In this document: in pieces, positions 1 through 8,856 of the stretch | Layout: every line of letters begins with the position of its first letter | Position numbering within the stretch: position 1 is the first letter of the stretch | From: Filifactor villosus | Lineage (GTDB): Bacteria; Bacillota; Clostridia; Peptostreptococcales; Filifactoraceae | Length of the DNA: 64,000 nucleotides | NCBI RefSeq assembly: GCF_042652965.1 | Contig: NZ_JBHSHL010000007.1 | Coordinates: 39,710 to 103,709, forward strand | Direction of reading: 5' to 3' | Program-made: the position numbers and the translations under genes | Notes under the pieces: generated by a model | What the model saw: only the letters and a program-made list of their open reading frames with translations | Database searches by the model: none | Told to the model about the DNA's origin: nothing

Positions 1-51
1 TTCTCCAAGCTCCTACATACATAGAAAGGAAGCGTCGCGCCTCTTATCGCG

Positions 52-1080
52 TTATCTGCAAAGTTCAAAGATAATGTACTCTCCCATCATATCCTGTACA
101 AGTCCACCCGACTTGAAACGCCGATCGAGTTCAAGAAGAGCGTTGAACTTTCGCAGGGCCCGTTCCTGTGTATAGTACTTTTTTAAATCCAAGGACTTTT
201 TGAGTCGAAAAACATGCAGGTCCAATTCTTTTGCAATAGATGCTTGGGAATGTCCCCTCTTCAACATTCTGACAGCGTACAGATAGGAGGACAGACTTGT
301 CGTAACAAGGCTCAAAACAGTTAAAGGCAGCTTGGAGCTCCCATCCGTCCTCTTCAGCAACTCATACATCTCCAAGGCTCTTTTGCGATCTCCTGCCAAG
401 AGAACATCGACGAAAGTAAAGAGCTCCGCCGTCCTTGTGTCTCCCACCAGAGTAACCATATCTTCCTCGGACATCCTGCCCTTCTCCTTGAGAAAGGCGA
501 TGAGTTTTTTGAGGTCGGCGTCCACATCATATAAATTCCTACGCAATTGTTTATCATAGTAACCGCTCAGCTCTTCATACCTTGCAATAAACCCGTCTTC
601 CATGGAGAGTCCTTCTCTCTCAAAGCGAGTTTCGATATGTTCATGAAATTCTTTCGGTTTGAGCTTGCTCAGTTCAAAGACCTCGCTCATCTCGCAAAGT
701 CTTTTGTAGATATTGTTCTTCCTATTCTCCGCTTCAACGTTCACTACAAGATAAGTGCTCGGATCAAGAGCTTCGACCACTCTCAGGAACTCTTCCAGCT
801 CCTTCTTCGTCCATAGACTTTTGCTCGTCTCCCGCGTGATAAAAGAAGGAAAGTAGATGATCTTAAGTGCATCCATCATAGGAACGGATTCGATCTGTGA
901 CAGAGCCGTGAGATAGTCCGTCTTGTCCTGAGTTAAAGTTATAAAATTAAAGTCGGCAAAAGAAGGTTCGAGATAGGATTTGAGAAGAGCGAGAAACTCA
1001 TCAGCCAAATACTGTTCTTCTCCAAAAAAAACATATTTTTTTATGCTATCCGACTTCTTTTTCAATTCTTTGAATGTCAT
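52..1080 (-). CDS. holA: DNA polymerase III subunit delta (HolA)
   Basis: Clamp-loader delta subunit, which opens the beta sliding clamp during replication. The 342-aa length is normal for the family. The N-terminus has the typical opening (KYVFFGEEQYLADEF) of the Rossmann-like HolA fold. The middle carries the family pattern around FTFVDVLLAGDRKRALEMYELL, and the C-terminal helical collar domain follows to the end. The start has a good ribosome binding site (GGAGAATTTCT-ATG). The start overlaps the end of comEC by 35 nt, so the two are translationally coupled; comEC followed by holA is a common order in Firmicutes. It is the last gene of a four-gene minus-strand unit that begins near 4.4 kb. 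I am confident of the identity. Confidence 0.93.
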   Translation of the reverse strand: MTFKELKKKSDSIKKYVFFGEEQYLADEFLALLKSYLEPSFADFNFITLTQDKTDYLTALSQIESVPMMDALKIIYFPSFITRETSKSLWTKKELEEFLRVVEALDPSTYLVVNVEAENRKNNIYKRLCEMSEVFELSKLKPKEFHEHIETRFEREGLSMEDGFIARYEELSGYYDKQLRRNLYDVDADLKKLIAFLKEKGRMSEEDMVTLVGDTRTAELFTFVDVLLAGDRKRALEMYELLKRTDGSSKLPLTVLSLVTTSLSSYLYAVRMLKRGHSQASIAKELDLHVFRLKKSLDLKKYYTQERALRKFNALLELDRRFKSGGLVQDMMGEYIIFELCR

Positions 1081-2374
1081 AGAAATTCTCCTTGATCATC
1101 TTCTTCTCGCTGTTGATATACCAGACGATACAAACCCCATAATAAAAAAACATAAAAACGGCGGGTACCTCCTGTATCTCCAGATAAGAACAGGGAAGAC
1201 AGACTAGGCATGCGATCCCCTTATTCATCAGATCTGTCAACAGGTTTACACCCCAAACGAGAATATCTGTAAGAAACAAGCCCGCAGGCAGGAGCATGGA
1301 AACCAAAAAAAGGGTCATGCTCAAACTTATCAAAGGAAGAACAAAGAGGTTGCTCACTGCCGAGAGAAGAGGTACGATCTGAAAATGATATGCCGCCAAA
1401 GGCAGACTTAAGATCAACGGAGATATGCTCAGAACAAGCGTTGAACCGACTGACTTGCACCCTTTCTTTAAGCGTTTGTCTTTCAAAAGGCTCACCCAAC
1501 CTTCCAGACAAGCCTCCATCCTTCCTTGGAAAAGAGCAATGGACAAGACACTTAAAAAAGATAACTGAAAACCTACATCCAAAATGCTCAAAGGATGTAA
1601 GAGCAAGATCCCGGCACACATAATACAGAGAGCGGAGATCAAATCGTATCTCCTGTGAAATAAAAAGGAAAGGTAGTACAGAAGGTAGAACCCCACCGCT
1701 CTGACAATCGAAGGACGAAGTCCTGTCAACAGGGCATAGACCGTCAAAATAAAGCAGATCATCGTCGTTCTCTTCCTCAAAGACAGGGGAAGGAGCAAGA
1801 CTTGAAGAAACATCGCAAGAATCCCTACATGAAAGCCCGACAAGGCCAAAACATGGCTTAGACCCGCTCTTGCAAAGTCTTCCCTCACCTCCCTCGGAAA
1901 TTCAGTTCTGTCTCCGTAGAGAAGAGCCTTCCAAAGATAGGAAGTCGATCGAAACCTCTCTTCGATCCTCCTCTGTAGATAACCGAGAACCTTTGCCCTG
2001 TAACGATAGAACAATTTGACTTCATCGGTCTTTTGAATTATCGGTTTTTTCACTGTGTAAAACAGTCCTTGTGACAGAAGATATCTGCGATAAAACGCGC
2101 TCTCTTGCTCGGTCGCAGGAATAAAGTCTCCTCTTAGAACAAAAACATCCCCTTCACGCAAATCTGAGACGGAGGTCTCCACAATGATTCTCCGCCCTCT
2201 TATCCTTGTTTTACCAAAGCGTTCTTCAACTCTTACAACAGTATCTCTCAATTCTTGAGTCGGACCGACCTCTTCAATCTGCAAAGTGGATGTCAATATC
2301 AGGGAGAACAGAATACTCGCAAGTGCCAAAATCATAGTCGGTCGTCTCAAAAACCAAGTTCTATACGTAATCAT
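1046..2374 (-). CDS. comEC: ComEC/Rec2-family DNA-uptake channel, membrane part only
   Basis: Polytopic membrane protein of the ComEC competence family, which in relatives forms the channel that brings single-stranded DNA across the inner membrane. The competence-domain signatures are clear: LSHVLALSGFHVGIL and GLRPSIVRAVGFYL, followed by many hydrophobic helices. The N-terminal 150 residues contain one or two TM segments and an OB-like soluble region. The protein ends shortly after the last helices, so the C-terminal metallo-beta-lactamase domain of full-length ComEC (over 700 aa in Bacillus) is absent; a separate secreted MBL protein of that type is encoded at 5137-6012. The reading frame extends upstream to 2437, but the ATG at 2374 is preferred because it overlaps the preceding stop by only 14 nt. 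The 3' end overlaps holA. Confidence 0.85.
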   Translation of the reverse strand: MITYRTWFLRRPTMILALASILFSLILTSTLQIEEVGPTQELRDTVVRVEERFGKTRIRGRRIIVETSVSDLREGDVFVLRGDFIPATEQESAFYRRYLLSQGLFYTVKKPIIQKTDEVKLFYRYRAKVLGYLQRRIEERFRSTSYLWKALLYGDRTEFPREVREDFARAGLSHVLALSGFHVGILAMFLQVLLLPLSLRKRTTMICFILTVYALLTGLRPSIVRAVGFYLLYYLSFLFHRRYDLISALCIMCAGILLLHPLSILDVGFQLSFLSVLSIALFQGRMEACLEGWVSLLKDKRLKKGCKSVGSTLVLSISPLILSLPLAAYHFQIVPLLSAVSNLFVLPLISLSMTLFLVSMLLPAGLFLTDILVWGVNLLTDLMNKGIACLVCLPCSYLEIQEVPAVFMFFYYGVCIVWYINSEKKMIKENFYDIQRIEKEVG

Positions 2375-3518
2375 TGCTGTAGTTTTCGTCCAAGAAATCG
2401 TCTTGGAGAAACACAAAACTCTTCCGCCTGAATTCAAGCAAAGACGAAGATTCCAACTCTTCCAAAGTTGCCTGCCTCATCACAAGCAGGGTCAGTGCCT
2501 CAATACTCATACAGACATCCCAATCCTCATGCCCATCCAACCTTTGAATCCCATCCTTTTTACAAAGATAGGATCCGGAATTTTCTTTGATCATCTCATC
2601 CTCGATCCTTATTACAACATCGACAGAAAACTTCAGATGATCCCTTAAACAGTTTTGTGCATGTAAGACTCTGCTCATCATAAAGGGACGAATCTTGTGC
2701 TCGATTTGGTTGTCGAACTCAATCCCGAGTTGAAACCTTCTGGCATCCACAGGCTGAACGATCGCTTCCGAACATTGAGTCTGGTGCTGATATAGAAAGG
2801 TCATCAGCCTATTGATACAGTCCGTATCGAAAGCTACCAGCTCCTGAACCAAGGCCATATCCTTCTCATACTCGTCAAAAAAGAAAAAATACCCTACCTT
2901 CTCTCCCTCACGTACAAAAAAGTAGACTGTTCCTCCTTCACGCTCCGCCTCATCCAAGCGGACGGCGAAGTCTTCCTGCGTCCTATCCACATAGGCATAC
3001 TTGCTCCTCATCGCTTTTTCATAGAGAGTACAAAGCGCTTCGGTATCTTCTTTCCTCGTAAAAACCGCCTTCTTCAGTAACAAAGGCGACTTTCGCCCGA
3101 CTCTTCCCTTGACGCTCGTAAGAAAAGAATCTTGAAAAAAGGTGTTAATGAATCCATATCTTCGATAAATGGAGGTGTCGATCGGCATAAGAAGAACCAG
3201 ATCTTCTCCCTTTTCGTACAGGATAGAAAGTGTCCGTTTCAAAAGGGCGGAAGAATACCCTTCCCCTCTGTACTGCGGCTCTACGCTGACCGCAACAATA
3301 TAACTTACCTTTTTTCGAGATCCTCCCATGCACAGGATGTAAGGATTGGTTAAAAGCGTGGCAACAAGTTCTCCTTCTACCGTCAAAACAAGATTGTTCT
3401 CCTGCCTGTAACGTTTCTCGAAGTAATAATCCAAGTACTGCGGCGTGTCCGAGAACGAATACTTCCACAGCTTCTTTACCCGCTCTTGTTCCTCTACAGT
3501 TGCAATACGAATATCCAT
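2361..3518 (-). CDS. Eis-like GNAT N-acetyltransferase with SCP2-like C-terminus
   Basis: A 385-aa protein with an N-terminal GNAT fold. The acetyl-CoA binding loop is visible at residues 80-95 (VEPQYRGEGYSSALL), followed by a second divergent GNAT-like half and a C-terminal sterol-carrier-like domain (from about residue 290). This three-part layout and the length match the Eis / COG4552 family, whose members acetylate amines, including aminoglycosides in mycobacteria. The substrate here cannot be told from sequence. The conserved pattern ...PIDTSIYRRYGFI at about residue 115 is typical of the family. The ribosome binding site AAGGAGAAGGAC-ATG fixes the start. It sits 11 nt after the DUF2156 gene and overlaps comEC by 14 nt. 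Confidence 0.85.
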   Translation of the reverse strand: MDIRIATVEEQERVKKLWKYSFSDTPQYLDYYFEKRYRQENNLVLTVEGELVATLLTNPYILCMGGSRKKVSYIVAVSVEPQYRGEGYSSALLKRTLSILYEKGEDLVLLMPIDTSIYRRYGFINTFFQDSFLTSVKGRVGRKSPLLLKKAVFTRKEDTEALCTLYEKAMRSKYAYVDRTQEDFAVRLDEAEREGGTVYFFVREGEKVGYFFFFDEYEKDMALVQELVAFDTDCINRLMTFLYQHQTQCSEAIVQPVDARRFQLGIEFDNQIEHKIRPFMMSRVLHAQNCLRDHLKFSVDVVIRIEDEMIKENSGSYLCKKDGIQRLDGHEDWDVCMSIEALTLLVMRQATLEELESSSLLEFRRKSFVFLQDDFLDENYSNDYV

Positions 3519-3529
3519 GTCCTTCTCCT

Positions 3530-4426
3530 TTAGTTTTCCAAACCCGCCTGCTTTACATAATACTTCTCAACCATCTTTAGCGGCTTGTAGGACAGCTTTG
3601 CCTTTCTCAAACCTTCAAGTCCCAGGTCCTCTTCCCGATTGACAAACAGTACCTCCGGAAACTCATTGCGCAAAAACAATACACTCATAGCTACATAGAG
3701 CCCCCGAATCTCAGGGTTTGCCTTCTCCACATGGATCAATGCCGTATCCGGATTGAGATAATCTCCTATGGTAAAGGCTTCCAAACGCCCATCGACATAG
3801 ATCCCTCCGACTCGAAGATCCGGCAGAAACTTGTAATTGGCAAAGATCTTGGGAAGGGCAAGACGTTCACTGATGATGTTCTCATCGCGTTCTCTTGTCT
3901 GCGCCCAGCGCTCTTCGATGTCGATACACTGATGGAATTCCGAAGGTGTAAGCAATTTGTACTCAAATCTTCCGCCGTATTCCTTCAAAAAAGCATTGAG
4001 ATGGTTCTTCTTGGAATGAAGTTTTCTTCCCGAAAGAGTCCTCATCTTTTCGCCTTCGTAGAAGTAATCCCACGCATCTCGACTGTTGATGTACTCCATA
4101 GTATCCGCGTACCTTCGCTCCAAATACTCCTTGATCTCCTGCGTAACCGCACGAAAGCGAAGCGGCATATCCAGTTGCGAAAAGATTGCTTCCCCATACT
4201 CAAAAGCCTGATCGAGATACTTCATCTCACACAAGGGATTGATCATAAAGATATGTCCCTCGTACTCTCCGAAAATCAGTGCAAACTCATCCTTGCAGAG
4301 ATAGCGAAAACCATAGGACTGCTGCCACATATACATCGTTGTAAAACTGTATTCACAAGCCTCATAACCCACCTTTTCAAAAAAAGGCACCAGGCAGTCT
4401 ACCGAATCTATATTGATCGGTTTCAT
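3530..4426 (-). CDS. DUF2156 / LPG-synthetase C-terminal-like protein
   Basis: About 298 aa, matching the DUF2156 family (COG4866), soluble double-GNAT-fold proteins related to the C-terminal catalytic domain of MprF lysyl-phosphatidylglycerol synthases but without its flippase membrane part. Visible family features are the N-terminal pattern YEACEYSFTTMYMWQ, the central KKNHLNAFLKEY motif and the C-terminal FVNREEDLGLEGLRKAKLSY motif. The biochemical function of stand-alone members is unknown. The open frame extends to a TTG at 4522, but a TATAAT box lies at 4478-4483 inside that extension, so a downstream start is needed. The ATG at 4426 fits homologue starts, although its own ribosome binding site is poor and a strong AAGGGGGAG sits about 35 nt upstream. 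Confidence 0.82.
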   Translation of the reverse strand: MKPINIDSVDCLVPFFEKVGYEACEYSFTTMYMWQQSYGFRYLCKDEFALIFGEYEGHIFMINPLCEMKYLDQAFEYGEAIFSQLDMPLRFRAVTQEIKEYLERRYADTMEYINSRDAWDYFYEGEKMRTLSGRKLHSKKNHLNAFLKEYGGRFEYKLLTPSEFHQCIDIEERWAQTRERDENIISERLALPKIFANYKFLPDLRVGGIYVDGRLEAFTIGDYLNPDTALIHVEKANPEIRGLYVAMSVLFLRNEFPEVLFVNREEDLGLEGLRKAKLSYKPLKMVEKYYVKQAGLEN

Positions 4427-4477
4427 TTCCGGTATAGTGTCTAAAATACTGATAAAAATCTCCCCCTTTACCCTTCC

Positions 4478-4483
4478 ATTATA
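4478..4483 (-). promoter_or_regulatory. -10 box for the DUF2156-Eis-comEC-holA unit
   Basis: On the minus strand the sequence reads TATAAT, with transcription expected to begin near 4470. No convincing TTGACA-like -35 box sits at the usual distance. It is the only good promoter candidate before the four-gene unit. Confidence 0.5.
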
Positions 4484-4783
4484 CCCTATTTTTTGTAAAA
4501 AAACATTTTTGTTGCCAAACAAAGTCCTGATAAGGAGTTTGAAAAAATTCTGTAATGCTTAGAAAAATCCTTCCCCCGCCTGACTACACAAAGGTTTTTT
4601 ACCCCCTGATCTCCATGTTTTTTCTATTCTTTACATTCCCTCTTTTAACACTATCCTGCTCCAAGAGTTTTATGCTATACTTTTACTGAGGTTTTCCGCT
4701 TTTTGTATACCGAACTCCGGTAGAAAGATAAGTCGGGGCAGCTCAAAGCACGGCCACGATCTTCTGTCGTAGTCTGACTGTTT

Positions 4784-4897
4784 ATACTATTCTCCAATAG
4801 AAGTATGGATCTATCTATTTGTTGACTGCGAAAAATTGTTCTATCTTCTTATTGTTCACAAATCGTTTATATCCACAACTCAAAAGAATAATAGTAT
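4784..4897 (+). repeat. MITE-like repeat, family A copy 1
   Basis: 114 bp bounded by ATACTATTCT at the left and ATAATAGTAT at the right, which are inverted copies of each other. The internal segments (TATGGATCTATCTATTTG, TTTATATCCACAACTC) match the other copies. It is flanked by TA on each side. Confidence 0.8.
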
Positions 4898-4980
4898 AAA
4901 ATGTCAGGCAAACAGAATATATCTTTACCGGAAACGTTTGAAATTCAAACTCCACGACCGGACAATTCTAATAGATACTA
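4898..4980 (-). repeat. Family B repeat, partial
   Basis: Read in reverse, this matches the family B copies near 10.8 kb: CAGGCAAACAGAATATAT, then a TACCGGAAA block, then an AATTCAAACTCCACGACCG block. Its left end is replaced by the adjoining family A copy, suggesting A inserted at or near the end of B. Confidence 0.65.
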
Positions 4981-5136
4981 GTGTCCTGACATATTGATAT
5001 TTAGCTTTATTTCTTATCTCGGTTATAAACCGAAAGAATTCATATCAAAGTCGAAATTACCGTGAATTTCAACGTGCCGCTACACTAGTGTTAAAAAAGA
5101 AAACGATATGAACACCGATACCGCGAAAGGAGAATT

Positions 5137-6012
5137 ATGAAAAAAATCTGCCTTCTTCTTCTCATCCTTCTATGCTTCCTTGCAGGATGTCAAGATCTAC
5201 ATATCCCATCGTTCAAGACTTCTTCCGGAATGCTTGAACTGCACAGCATCGACGTCGGTCAAGGCGACAGCACTCTGATCCTCTCCCCGGGCGGAAGGAC
5301 CATGCTGATCGATGCGGGAGACAATGCTCACGCAGATGAGGTCGTTTCCTACCTCAAAACGAAGGGGATCTCTCACATCGATATCCTTATCGGGTCCCAT
5401 CCCGATGCAGATCATATCGGCGGCATCGATGCCGTCATCGACGAGTTTCCCGTCGGAACCTTTTTTATGAGTTCTCACAAAAGCAAGAGCAAAAGCTACA
5501 GAGACGTTCTGCGAGCCGCAAAAGAAAAAGACCTTCCCATCCAAACCGTCGTTGCGGGAATGAAGATCGACTTTGATAAAGAGATAGAGGCCTTCTTCCT
5601 TTCTCCCTTCGATCACGCCTATATGAGCAGCAACCAGTTTTCAGCAGTGACCTACCTCCGCTACAAGAAGAACCGCTTTCTCCTTATGGGAGATGCCGAG
5701 GCTGTCAATGAAGAGGAGATTCTGAAGCATTATCCCGATCTCCGCTGCGACTACTTGAAGATCGGCCACCACGGGAGCAAGCACTCGACCACCGACATCT
5801 TTTTGAGAACCGTTCGTCCGCGGGTCGCCATCATCTCCTGTGGATACAAAAACTCCTTTTTCCATCCTCACAAGCGGGTGATGGAGCTCTTGAAAAAGAA
5901 CGGGATCCTTGTATATCGCACCGACGAACAAAAAGATCTTATCTTCTTCAGCGACGGGATCGATCTCTACACCGACATGCCCTCCCCGGGAAGTTACAAC
6001 TATCCCAAGTAA
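5137..6012 (+). CDS. Secreted ComEC-type metallo-beta-lactamase-fold hydrolase (lipoprotein)
   Basis: 291 aa with a lipoprotein signal peptide: hydrophobic residues 4-15 and a lipobox LAGC with Cys18, so it should be anchored outside the membrane. The mature part is an MBL fold of the kind found at the C-terminus of ComEC: DVGQGDSTL (39-47), the metal motif SHPDADHIGG (87-96), a GDAEAVNEE segment and HHGSKHS near residue 210. In ComEC this domain is proposed to degrade the non-transported DNA strand. The substrate of the free-standing version is not known. The start has a strong ribosome binding site (AAAGGAGAATT-ATG). It is transcribed away from the truncated comEC 2.7 kb to the left, and the two could be complementary halves. 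Confidence 0.88.
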   Translation: MKKICLLLLILLCFLAGCQDLHIPSFKTSSGMLELHSIDVGQGDSTLILSPGGRTMLIDAGDNAHADEVVSYLKTKGISHIDILIGSHPDADHIGGIDAVIDEFPVGTFFMSSHKSKSKSYRDVLRAAKEKDLPIQTVVAGMKIDFDKEIEAFFLSPFDHAYMSSNQFSAVTYLRYKKNRFLLMGDAEAVNEEEILKHYPDLRCDYLKIGHHGSKHSTTDIFLRTVRPRVAIISCGYKNSFFHPHKRVMELLKKNGILVYRTDEQKDLIFFSDGIDLYTDMPSPGSYNYPK

Positions 6013-6019
6013 GCACTGA

Positions 6020-6127
6020 ACACCGTCATTCGTCGCAGTATTGCCATCAACGATCTGCACTCTGTAGAAGATGAAATGAACTTTCGTAGTCGCAAAACGG
6101 ATATAACTACATTTCTATAGGAGCATA
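6020..6127 (-). repeat. Degenerate family A repeat
   Basis: In reverse orientation the segment TGTAGAAGATGAAATGAACTT and the following CGCAAAACGGATATAACTACATTTCTATAGG align with family A (CATAGAAGATAAACTGATTTT...CAGATATATCCATACTTCTATTGG). The terminal inverted repeats are eroded. Confidence 0.4.
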
Positions 6128-6301
6128 TATGAGGTAGGACCCATACCTCAAAAAAATAGTGCGGAGAGAGTTTTGTATGAAAAATAAAATTTGGAAGGCC
6201 TATAGTTCATAATCTTTTCACGATCGCTATACCGACGGCAAAAAGCGAGGATGCTTTCATACAGCCTTGGCTCTCCAAACGATCCTTGTAGAAAAATACG
6301 C

Positions 6302-7150
6302 TTACTGCGCTTCCAACAGACCGTATTTGATCCTTACCCTTTCTATCTTCTCCAGCATGGGCTCCGCCAAAAACCACAGGAAGATCGCCGTCGCGCTCCC
6401 GTGTACCAAATCGACGGGAAGTCCGCTCAACATATACCTCTTCAGCGAGTCGAGATCGACATAGCCCTGGGCCATCAAGGCGGAGGCGGGATTGAGGATG
6501 GGACCGAAGATGCACAGGATGGACAGGAAACCGAAGATGCTGATCGCGATCTTATTGTTCGGCAAGAGTTTTTTCTTAAAGAGGATACCCGCAACAAAGC
6601 CAATAAAACCGTAGGTAAACATCTGCCACGGAGTCCACGGTCCCTGTCCGAAGAAGAAGTTCGAGACAAAGGCGGACATCGCTCCCACCAGAAAACCCGC
6701 CTCCGCTCCGAAACCGAGACCCGATATGATGACGATGGCGATCACAGGCTTGACATGGGGAAGAAAGTACAGAGCTCCCCTTCCCGCGACCGCCAGGGCA
6801 ACCATGACCGAGATCAGGATGAGTTCCCGTGCCTTGGGCTCCCTTTTTTCGAACAGCATAAAAAAAGGCACCATCGTATAAATAGCGATCAACAGACTCA
6901 CGAAGTAGTACTTTCGGTCTCCGAGATAGCGCAGGCTAATGAACATCGTGAGAGGTATCATCACCAAAATGATGAAACCCGCCATCTTGAACCTGGTGTT
7001 CAGAAACCGTTTGAGGATCGACAGAAGTATCAAAAACCCCGGAAGGAGGACGATCATCACTACCTTGTGCTCTCTAAAAAAGAAGTGGGACAACATATAA
7101 CCCGCTCCTGTCAGTGCAACGAGAAGAAGCGGCAAAGCCCTGTTTTTCAC
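6302..7150 (-). CDS. ECF transporter substrate-binding (S) subunit, long form
   Basis: 282-aa integral membrane protein. Residues from about 105 onward form an ECF-type S component, with a glycine-rich FGAEAGFLVGAMSAFVSNFFFG core and FTYGFIGFVAGILFKKK typical of that family. The first 100 residues add about four more hydrophobic segments, making it longer than a usual S unit (about 180-200 aa). It starts with GTG in a GTGA overlap with the ATPase stop, so translation is coupled to the A and T subunits. Substrate cannot be read directly. The linked DUF4430 and toroid proteins suggest a corrinoid, but that is inference. No cobalamin riboswitch was found nearby. Confidence 0.82.
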   Translation of the reverse strand: MKNRALPLLLVALTGAGYMLSHFFFREHKVVMIVLLPGFLILLSILKRFLNTRFKMAGFIILVMIPLTMFISLRYLGDRKYYFVSLLIAIYTMVPFFMLFEKREPKARELILISVMVALAVAGRGALYFLPHVKPVIAIVIISGLGFGAEAGFLVGAMSAFVSNFFFGQGPWTPWQMFTYGFIGFVAGILFKKKLLPNNKIAISIFGFLSILCIFGPILNPASALMAQGYVDLDSLKRYMLSGLPVDLVHGSATAIFLWFLAEPMLEKIERVRIKYGLLEAQ

Positions 7151-8856
7151 ATCTCATCCCCTCCCTTCTCAACAAGTTCAGCCTGTTTCAACCTTCGTCT
7201 TACATCCTCCGTCGTCACCGCCATAGGAAAGTAATTGCGTGCCATCCGGTTTGCCGCCGTCGTGTAGAAGTGGTTCCCGGCAAAAAACTCGTTCGCCCCC
7301 CTTTGACTGACGACTCCCTCATCGAAGAAGAGGGCACAGGTATCGGCATATCTTGCGCAAAACTCGACATCGTGGGACACCATGATCACCGTCTTTCCCT
7401 CCGCCTTCATCCCCTTCATGATCTCGGCCAAACTCTGTTTAAAAAAACCGTCTAAACCCTTGGTCGGCTCATCGAGGAGAAGCACATCCGGTTCCAAAAG
7501 AAGGATCTTTGCAAGAGCGAGTCTCTGCTGTTCCCCTCCGCTCAGGTCGTAGGGATGTTGATGTAGAACTTGCCTTATCTTCATCCTGTCGATCATCGCC
7601 TCTATCTTCTCCTTCTCTTGTTCCGTCGGTTTCTTAAAGACCTCCTTCAAGTCCTCCTCCACCGTTTTTTTCAGAAACAGGCTCTGCGGATCCTGAGGAA
7701 GCATAAGGATCCTCACATCCTCGCTGCTTCCCTTCTTCCTCTGCCTTCCGCGGACAAAGACCCTTCCCCGATAAGGCTTCAACAGATCCCCGATGATCGA
7801 AAGCGTGGTCGTCTTTCCCGTTCCGTTTCCTCCCAGAATGGCAAAGATTTCTCCTTCCCCGATCCGCAGATCCAAACCTTTAATAACGTCCTGACCTTCC
7901 TTGTCATAACGGAACCAAACCTCGTCGAGACAGATCCCTGTCTCGGGTACCTTGCTCACACTCATAAATTTGGAAAGGAGGCTCTTCTTTTCAGAGTCCT
8001 CTTGTGTGCTTTCCTCCTTCGAGCGACCGTTCAGAACGGAATTGAGCCAGCTGCGCCCTTCCCTGACCGTCAAGGGACAAGAACGACCGCTCTGTGCTCC
8101 CGCATAAATCTGAACCGGGGTCGGCATTGCGACAAACATATCATTTTCCTCTTTCAATAGCTGCATGGCGACCGTTCTCGGATCATCGTTCGCTATGATC
8201 TTCCCATCCTCCATCACAATGATCCTATCCGACATCGGCACGACCTCCTCCAGGCGATGCTCCGACAGGATGATCGTCGTGCCGATCTCTCTGTTGATCT
8301 TTGCGAGCGTCTCCAAGAAATCGACGGCAGCGATCGGATCCAATTGGCTCGTCGGCTCATCCAAGATGAGGACACTCGGGTTCATCGCCATGACGGCCGC
8401 CAGATTCAAGAGCTGTTTTTGTCCTCCCGAGAGTTCGGTCACTCTTTTGTGAAACCAGTTTTGGATTCCGAAAAAACTTGCCATCTCGGCAACCCTGAGG
8501 CGAACGGTGATCGTATCATAGCCCAGACTCTCCAGACCGAAGGCAAGTTCATGCCACACCTTGTCGGTCACGATCTGATTTTCGGGACTCTGAAGCACGA
8601 AACCGATCGACTGTGCCTGCGCCCTGTCATCCAAACCTTCTATGTTTTGTCCGAAAAAACAGATCTCGCCCGTCCTTTTCCCGTGAGGGGTCAACACGGG
8701 CTTGAGGTGGCGAAGCAAGGTCGTCTTCCCGCAGCCCGATTTTCCGCAAATGGTCACAAACTCCCCTTCTTCGATAGAGAGATCGAGACATTTCAAGGTA
8801 TCCTTCTCTGCCAAGGGATAAGAAAAACTTAAATTGTCGATTCGAAAGATTTCCAC
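7147..8856 (-). CDS. ECF transporter duplicated ATPase (EcfA-A' fusion)
   Basis: 569 aa made of two ABC ATPase domains in one chain. Half one has Walker A GKSGCGKTTL (38-47), signature LSGGQKQ and Walker B LILDEPTSQLD. Half two (from about residue 305) has GGNGTGKTTT, LSGGEQQR and LLLDEPTKGLD. Both sites look intact. The fusion replaces the separate EcfA and EcfA' subunits that energise ECF vitamin transporters. The start is GTG with ribosome binding site GGAGGATAAAAA. It overlaps ecfT by 28 nt and the S subunit by 4 nt, so T, A-A' and S form one transporter of the dedicated (group I) type. A linker of about 60 residues, rich in Ser, Glu and Lys, joins the halves. Confidence 0.93.
   Translation of the reverse strand: MEIFRIDNLSFSYPLAEKDTLKCLDLSIEEGEFVTICGKSGCGKTTLLRHLKPVLTPHGKRTGEICFFGQNIEGLDDRAQAQSIGFVLQSPENQIVTDKVWHELAFGLESLGYDTITVRLRVAEMASFFGIQNWFHKRVTELSGGQKQLLNLAAVMAMNPSVLILDEPTSQLDPIAAVDFLETLAKINREIGTTIILSEHRLEEVVPMSDRIIVMEDGKIIANDDPRTVAMQLLKEENDMFVAMPTPVQIYAGAQSGRSCPLTVREGRSWLNSVLNGRSKEESTQEDSEKKSLLSKFMSVSKVPETGICLDEVWFRYDKEGQDVIKGLDLRIGEGEIFAILGGNGTGKTTTLSIIGDLLKPYRGRVFVRGRQRKKGSSEDVRILMLPQDPQSLFLKKTVEEDLKEVFKKPTEQEKEKIEAMIDRMKIRQVLHQHPYDLSGGEQQRLALAKILLLEPDVLLLDEPTKGLDGFFKQSLAEIMKGMKAEGKTVIMVSHDVEFCARYADTCALFFDEGVVSQRGANEFFAGNHFYTTAANRMARNYFPMAVTTEDVRRRLKQAELVEKGGDEM

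Larger units (their letters stand above)
4523..5136. other. 614-bp intergenic region between divergent genes, largely repeats
   Basis: No gene is supported. It holds a family A element at 4784-4897 and, directly abutting it, a partial family B element at 4898-4980. The rest (4523-4783 and 4981-5136) shows no recognisable gene or RNA; it includes the promoter side of the MBL lipoprotein. Confidence 0.6.

Noticed and set aside
4427..4522. TTG start at 4522 for the DUF2156 gene
   Set aside because: A TATAAT box lies within the extension and homologues start near the ATG at 4426.
6128..6156. Terminator hairpin GAGGTA...TACCTC followed by A-run
   Set aside because: The T-run would precede the hairpin on the minus strand and the plus strand has only A, so it is not a standard terminator for either flanking gene.
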